NCBI RefSeq assembly: GCF_009757775.1
Contig: NZ_RHLK01000002.1
Coordinates: 124,001-188,000, forward strand
Length of the DNA: 64,000 nucleotides
Direction of reading: 5' to 3'
From: Paenibacillus lutrae
GTDB lineage: Bacteria; Bacillota; Bacilli; Paenibacillales; NBRC-103111
The notes under the pieces are model-generated. The model searched no databases, was not told the DNA's origin, and saw nothing but the letters and a program-made list of their open reading frames with translations. Each line of letters begins with the position of its first letter. Position 1 is the stretch's first letter. A program made the position numbers and the translations under genes. Shown here piece by piece: positions 59,374-64,000 of this stretch.

Positions 59374-61143
59374 TCAGTCATACCATTGTTTCTGCTGGTT
59401 CCACATCTCGGAGTAGAGACCTTGGCGTGCAAGCAGCTCCTCATGGGTACCTGTTTCGGCGATTCGTCCACGCTCCATGACAATAATCCGATCGGCATTT
59501 CTTGCAACTCCGACACGATGAGAGATGAGCAGGACAGTTTTGCCCTTAAAGTGACCGAGAATGTCATTCATCAGCCGGACTTCACTGAGCGGATCAAGCG
59601 CAGCGGTCGGTTCGTCGAAGACGACCAGTTCATCCTCATCGCGAACGAATACACGGGACAACGCGAGTCTTTGCCATTGACCTCCTGAAAGATTCACCGC
59701 ATCATCTTCAAGAAAACCGAGACGGTTATCCAAACCGTGTTTAAACGTGTCCGACAGTCCCACTCTGGCCAACATACGATTCAGCTTCTCCGAATTGTCA
59801 ATATCGTCTATATGTCCGGCAGCTATGTTATCCCTTACTTGAGTCATATATCTTATGAAATCTTGAAAAATTGCACTGCTTTTATTCCACATCTGGAATC
59901 GGTCGATGTGCTTCAGACTGACCCCATCATACAAAATGGAATCATCATGGGTTCGATACAGTCCCAAAAGCAGTTTAATTAGGGTTGATTTTCCAGACCC
60001 GTTCTCGCCCAAGATAGCGACGACTTCTCCCTTTTTGATCTGGGCGTTAATCCCGGCAATTGCCGGTTTATCTTGGTTGGGATAGCGGAAGGTAAGCTCA
60101 CGGATTTGAATATCATGCTCAAAAATAAACGGTTCAGCTTGTGTTTGTTTCTCTGCGCTTACCGCCACTTGGGTGCTGCCTTCAATAAGTTTCAGCTTCT
60201 CAATATGCGTACAAAATTCTTTCAGGCGTGAGAATGAGGAGAACATAGAACTAATATTATTCTCTGTCATACTGAGAGCCATTGTGATCGCGACATAGTC
60301 CCCGATGCTGAGGCTTCCTTTATAAATCAGATAGGCGGTTATTACAGAAACCAATCCGGTGTTTACGATCGATAGAAGTTCACCCCGGAAGATCCTCTGA
60401 TGGTTAATTTTATCGAGCTTGATTTGAAGCTTGGCCCACTCCGTTTTTTTGTCCATCCATCGTTTCCTAAAGTGAGGATATAACTGAAAAAGCATCATTT
60501 CTTTCTGGGTTTCTGAAGTTGTCAGGAGGTCATAGTAATAGTGATGACTTCGGGTAATTCTTATCAACTGCTCGTCAATTTCCACCCGCTGCCGTACGGC
60601 CCGCAGGTCGTAAATGCCTCTCAATGTTCCGACCAACAGGGCGAGCAGGGCAGTAACCCAATAGGAATGGAGCAGATAGAACAGGCTTAAGGCAGCAAGA
60701 ACGATCTGTTTCACGAGGCTGATTGCTATTGAATATGTATCATAGTATTTGCTGTTGCTGTAGGACCAGTAGGAGAAATCTCCTTTAAAACGCGGATGTT
60801 CCTTCTCGATTAAGTCCGTATCCGCTACGAGGTCAATCAGTTGGTTTTCACATTGTATGGAGAACTCCAGACTCATCTTTCTGCTTTTCAACTGAGCGTA
60901 CGAGTCTAATCCTACACGGAGCAGTTGAAAGAGAATGAGGAGTGCGATTCCTCCCATAAGCAAATTTAAATTTTGTAGTGTTAGTTGATCGACGATAAAT
61001 TTGCTGGCATACACGCTGAGATTCGATTGCAGAGCCGATACGATATAGGCAAGGAGTGAAAGAATGACGACGGTTTTGTTGAATCTGTACACCCTGGAAG
61101 TGGCGTCATATGTCGTCTTGACGGTTTGGAGAAACGATTTCAT
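59374..61143 (-). CDS. ABC exporter (fused membrane and ATPase domains) of the peptide cluster
   Basis: The 589-residue half-transporter has an N-terminal membrane domain of about six helices and a C-terminal ATPase. Walker A is GENGSGKSTLIKLLLG, the signature is NLSGGQWQRLALSR, Walker B is ELVVFDEPTAALDP and the H-loop is VLLISHRV. There is no N-terminal C39 peptidase, so it would not remove a double-glycine leader. This agrees with the lack of a leader in the peptides. Start overlaps the upstream thioredoxin-like stop by 4 bp (ATGA). Confidence 0.9.
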   Translation of the reverse strand: MKSFLQTVKTTYDATSRVYRFNKTVVILSLLAYIVSALQSNLSVYASKFIVDQLTLQNLNLLMGGIALLILFQLLRVGLDSYAQLKSRKMSLEFSIQCENQLIDLVADTDLIEKEHPRFKGDFSYWSYSNSKYYDTYSIAISLVKQIVLAALSLFYLLHSYWVTALLALLVGTLRGIYDLRAVRQRVEIDEQLIRITRSHHYYYDLLTTSETQKEMMLFQLYPHFRKRWMDKKTEWAKLQIKLDKINHQRIFRGELLSIVNTGLVSVITAYLIYKGSLSIGDYVAITMALSMTENNISSMFSSFSRLKEFCTHIEKLKLIEGSTQVAVSAEKQTQAEPFIFEHDIQIRELTFRYPNQDKPAIAGINAQIKKGEVVAILGENGSGKSTLIKLLLGLYRTHDDSILYDGVSLKHIDRFQMWNKSSAIFQDFIRYMTQVRDNIAAGHIDDIDNSEKLNRMLARVGLSDTFKHGLDNRLGFLEDDAVNLSGGQWQRLALSRVFVRDEDELVVFDEPTAALDPLSEVRLMNDILGHFKGKTVLLISHRVGVARNADRIIVMERGRIAETGTHEELLARQGLYSEMWNQQKQWYD

Positions 61144-61634
61144 GTTCGAATTTTAATAGGTTCATAGACTCGGATCAGAGGGGAGGCCACCCGTTCCAAT
61201 CTAGCCAGATTATCAAAAATATCCGCTCCAACGGCCTGTCCGATTTTATTAAGTACGATAACATAGGGAACGACATTTACTTTAAGTTGAGCATGCAATT
61301 TAACGGTGTCACATGGATAAATCGGAACATTGGAGTCAAGCTCTTTACGATGGTCCTCCAAAGATTGGAGACTTCCTTCGAAAAGAATGCAATAATCAAA
61401 GTGCGGGTACTTGTTCATAAATGAAATCACCGGTTCCGTATTGCAGGCTGAACATGTTCCACTCAGTATAAAAACGAGGGTTCCACGCTCTGTATGTCTC
61501 AACCAATCGAAGGAAACAGGGTCTGTTTTTGCGAGTAAAATCAGCTTTTCTGGAAAATAAGAGCCTAATTTATAATTCTCAATAGTTTGTTTAAGAAATC
61601 TTCTATGATCTTTTTCTTCATGCAAAGATTGCAC
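61140..61634 (-). CDS. Thioredoxin-fold protein with CSAC, first gene of the peptide operon
   Basis: The 164-residue protein contains TLVFILSGTCSACNTEPVISF with cysteines 61 and 64 (C-x-x-C), the cis-proline in VNVVPYVIVLNK, and two other cysteines (82 and 108). The N-terminus is polar and there is no signal sequence. C-S-A-C is unusual for thioredoxin and points to a specialised redox partner. GTG 61634 follows GGGAGGG. It starts the minus-strand operon: thioredoxin-like, exporter, thioredoxin-like, three peptides. Confidence 0.78.
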   Translation of the reverse strand: MQSLHEEKDHRRFLKQTIENYKLGSYFPEKLILLAKTDPVSFDWLRHTERGTLVFILSGTCSACNTEPVISFMNKYPHFDYCILFEGSLQSLEDHRKELDSNVPIYPCDTVKLHAQLKVNVVPYVIVLNKIGQAVGADIFDNLARLERVASPLIRVYEPIKIRT

Positions 61635-62118
61635 TTTCTTCCCTCCCGGAATAATCTATTCTAATTATAAGGACTTAAACGTTTCCAAATGATTCCTTTT
61701 CTTGAATATATAATAACTTTAAACCAAAAATGTTTCAAGTAGTATTTTATGTCTTATTCTGGAAAATATATAATATTGGCTTTGGAATGTATATAAAACA
61801 TGATAAAAAAATTTTGCGTGATGGATATGTGATGGATAAAAGAAGGGCATTTTATTAGCGTTTGAAGTCAGAGATCGTGGGTGGTCGCTATAGGATCAAG
61901 GGGGATGTGAAGGAAGGCAATCCCTTGTGCAGGATAGAATTACCGAAAATGAATGAAGAAAATCAAGGAATTTATCTCCAAAATGCATGAAAAGGAAGTT
62001 GGGGTTTGGAGGAACTGAGAGAGGAGCAAGGAGAGGTACAAGGAGCAGGAAATGAGAGCGATCGCTCTACATTATCATGGAAAATCCAGGGGTTTATCCC
62101 GAAGGTAGATAACGAGAA
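61635..62118 (-). promoter_or_regulatory. Upstream region of the peptide operon, with promoter and cre-like site
   Basis: This 480-base AT-rich region has no convincing gene. On the minus strand TATAAT (61664-61669) lies about 30 bp before the first start codon. Upstream, around 61675-61689, TTGGAAACGTTTAAG resembles a catabolite-responsive element and overlaps the place of a -35. Control by carbon supply is possible but unproved. Confidence 0.4.
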
Positions 62119-62155
62119 AAAAACGGAGCGCTGCCGGATGGCATGCTCCGTTTTT
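62119..62155 (-). terminator. Terminator of the ACP-BtrH-like pair
   Basis: AAAAACGGAGC pairs with GCTCCGTTTTT, with an inner GCC/GGC stem. On the minus strand it ends the pair just before the peptide operon promoter, so the two units are separate transcripts. Confidence 0.9.
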
Positions 62156-62183
62156 GTTCTGGGGATTCATGAATTACAAGATA

Positions 62184-63194
62184 TTAGCCGTTTGTTACTG
62201 TGTCAATACTGCTGATATACTGCTGAAACTCCTCAACCAGCTGCTTCTCGAATTCTGCCGCTTCCGCGATTTTCTCGCTTATTCGGATCAGGGCCGAGCT
62301 TCTCCCGGTAAACATGAATTTGGTAAGCAGTTGTTGAATAACTCCCCATCTATAACCGGCTTCTCGCACGCCATTGGAGAAATAGAGCAGTTGATCATTG
62401 TTATACAGATCGGCTAATAAAGCGACAAGCTCGGAATACTTGTATCTTCCTTTTGAGATTTCGGAGAATCTTCTAACGATTAATGGAACTAATCCGTCAT
62501 TGCCTCTCTCTAATTCATAATCAAATTTATCGAGAATATCTTCGGATAGGCGTTTCATGGCACGGAAAACATCGATGTTCTCTGCGGGGTTGTTAAGGAT
62601 CAGCAAGGAATTGCTTATGTTACGAACCCAGTCCTTATGCCAAGCAGGCTTTATTCCCGTTTGTACGGTGAAGATAAGATAACCATGAATTCCTTTCATC
62701 ATAAAGTCGTACGACAATTTCTCCACTTCTTTTGAGAACATAGGATCCATGCAAAGGAAATGTCCATCCGCCTCATCAACACCGACTATGATAAGAAAGT
62801 GATCGTCATGCTGTTTTTGAAAAGAGGGAATCCAGGGACACCAATAGGAATCCGTTAAGACTGCTAAAGGTTTGCTGCTGTCTAATTCTTGCCGAACGGA
62901 TGTTAACATCTGTTCCATTGTAAGAAAAATCTCATAATCAATTTGTAAACCATGGTGAATCTTCATGTAATCGACACACTGAATATATTTTTCATCACCG
63001 AGCGTACTGTGTGAAATTCGATCGCCTAATTTAATTTTCTCCGGTCCTGTGGGGGCATTGAAGTGAAAACCCCAGCTATCTATAAACAGCATTTGGTAAT
63101 CGACTTGGAGCCAGCTGCAGACCGAAGCGATCATACCTTCTTCACAGGTTAACTTTGCATCATAATTAGGTGTTAAATGGAGTGTCTGCACCAC
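62184..63194 (-). CDS. BtrH-like protein (cysteine-peptidase-like acyltransferase fold)
   Basis: The 336-residue protein starts with CEEGMIASVCSWLQVDYQML, matching the BtrH N-terminal domain, a papain/C39-like fold with the nucleophile cysteine (residue 17) in C-E-x-x-M/A. A histidine follows in HDDHFLIIVGVDEADGHFLC. In butirosin synthesis BtrH transfers an acyl group from an acyl carrier protein to an amine. Here an ACP gene ends 1 bp before its start, which supports that reading. The C-terminal half is helical and unassigned. GTG 63194 or 63191 is the start. The acceptor is unknown. Confidence 0.75.
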   Translation of the reverse strand: MVQTLHLTPNYDAKLTCEEGMIASVCSWLQVDYQMLFIDSWGFHFNAPTGPEKIKLGDRISHSTLGDEKYIQCVDYMKIHHGLQIDYEIFLTMEQMLTSVRQELDSSKPLAVLTDSYWCPWIPSFQKQHDDHFLIIVGVDEADGHFLCMDPMFSKEVEKLSYDFMMKGIHGYLIFTVQTGIKPAWHKDWVRNISNSLLILNNPAENIDVFRAMKRLSEDILDKFDYELERGNDGLVPLIVRRFSEISKGRYKYSELVALLADLYNNDQLLYFSNGVREAGYRWGVIQQLLTKFMFTGRSSALIRISEKIAEAAEFEKQLVEEFQQYISSIDTVTNG

Positions 63195-63195
63195 T

Positions 63196-63435
63196 TTAAT
63201 TCACCTGGCTTCTTTCAATGAGTGCAACGATTTCATCAATGGTAGACAGTTTATCTAAGGCCAGGAACTCATCTGGAATTTCGATGTCAAATTCGTTTTC
63301 GATGGAGATTAACAAATGGACGAATTTAAGGGAATCTAGTCCATTGTAGACTAAATCATTATTTAATACGTTATCCGGAGCAGCCTCCAGCAGATCATTT
63401 AACAGGCGTTCGACTTTTTGCTTAATAGGATTCAT
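63196..63435 (-). CDS. Acyl carrier protein
   Basis: The 79-residue protein has the four-helix ACP plan and the phosphopantetheine site in YNGLDSLKFVHLL, with serine 35. It would carry an acyl or aminoacyl thioester. ATG 63435 follows TTGGAGC; the longer frame to 63540 adds an atypical N-terminus and is rejected. It forms a two-gene operon with the BtrH-like gene and stands back-to-back with the NRPS, which suggests a stand-alone carrier for that pathway. Confidence 0.85.
   Translation of the reverse strand: MNPIKQKVERLLNDLLEAAPDNVLNNDLVYNGLDSLKFVHLLISIENEFDIEIPDEFLALDKLSTIDEIVALIERSQVN

Positions 63436-64000
<565 letters not shown>

Noticed and set aside
62006-62215. A 69-residue plus-strand gene (MEELREEQGEVQ...)
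   Set aside because: It runs through the strong terminator of the BtrH-like gene and into that gene antisense; composition is not protein-like.

Overview
The window comes from an endospore-forming member of the Bacillota, most likely Paenibacillus or a close relative in the Paenibacillaceae. The evidence is a complete gerA-type germination operon; the yqzE, yqhG, yqhH and lipM genes found grouped in Bacillus; a yhaO-yhaN pair; a ydaO-type c-di-AMP riboswitch; strong AGGAGG ribosome binding sites with frequent GTG/TTG starts; and clean intrinsic terminators. The species cannot be fixed from the sequence. Only one stable RNA gene is present, a tRNA-Leu(CAG). No CRISPR array, insertion sequence or prophage was seen.

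Layout. 0-10 kb: housekeeping genes (membrane-tethered thioredoxin-like protein, rRNA pseudouridine synthase, HAD phosphatase, DHA2 drug/proton antiporter, thioredoxin), an acidic protein made of three related modules, a tandemly duplicated XRE regulator region, and a membrane diguanylate cyclase. 10-16 kb: glycosyltransferase and the YhaO/YhaN nuclease pair. 16-19.5 kb: gerAA-gerAB-gerAC. 19.8-24.6 kb: a divergent hexosamine/tagatose-type catabolic cluster (PfkB kinase, class II aldolase; SIS-domain AgaS-like enzyme, DeoR regulator, ROK kinase). 25-34 kb: small conserved genes, xanthine phosphoribosyltransferase, CbiZ cobinamide salvage, YidC, tRNA-Leu, Bax-inhibitor family protein, YqzE. 34-43.7 kb: YqhG with a 63-bp minisatellite insert, YqhH helicase, LipM, an AAC(3)-type acetyltransferase, D-amino acid aminotransferase and the B12-dependent ribonucleotide reductase NrdJ behind two NrdR-like boxes.

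From about 43.9 kb onward the DNA looks more AT-rich and accessory: a DUF421 protein, two TetR-associated ABC exporter modules, a K+/Na+ homeostasis block (UspA-like protein and KtrB-type channel behind a c-di-AMP riboswitch, then a CPA1 antiporter), a cupin and a secreted leucine-rich-repeat protein.

The most novel region is 56.7-64 kb. Three tandem genes encode the same 59-residue, eight-cysteine peptide and differ only by synonymous changes. They sit in a minus-strand run with two thioredoxin-fold proteins, a peptidase-less ABC exporter, a MauE-type redox membrane protein and two small proteins of unknown role. Next to it are an acyl carrier protein, a BtrH-like acyltransferase/peptidase-fold protein and the divergent start of a nonribosomal peptide synthetase. 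My inference is a cassette that makes, redox-processes and exports a cysteine-rich peptide, beside or combined with an NRPS pathway.
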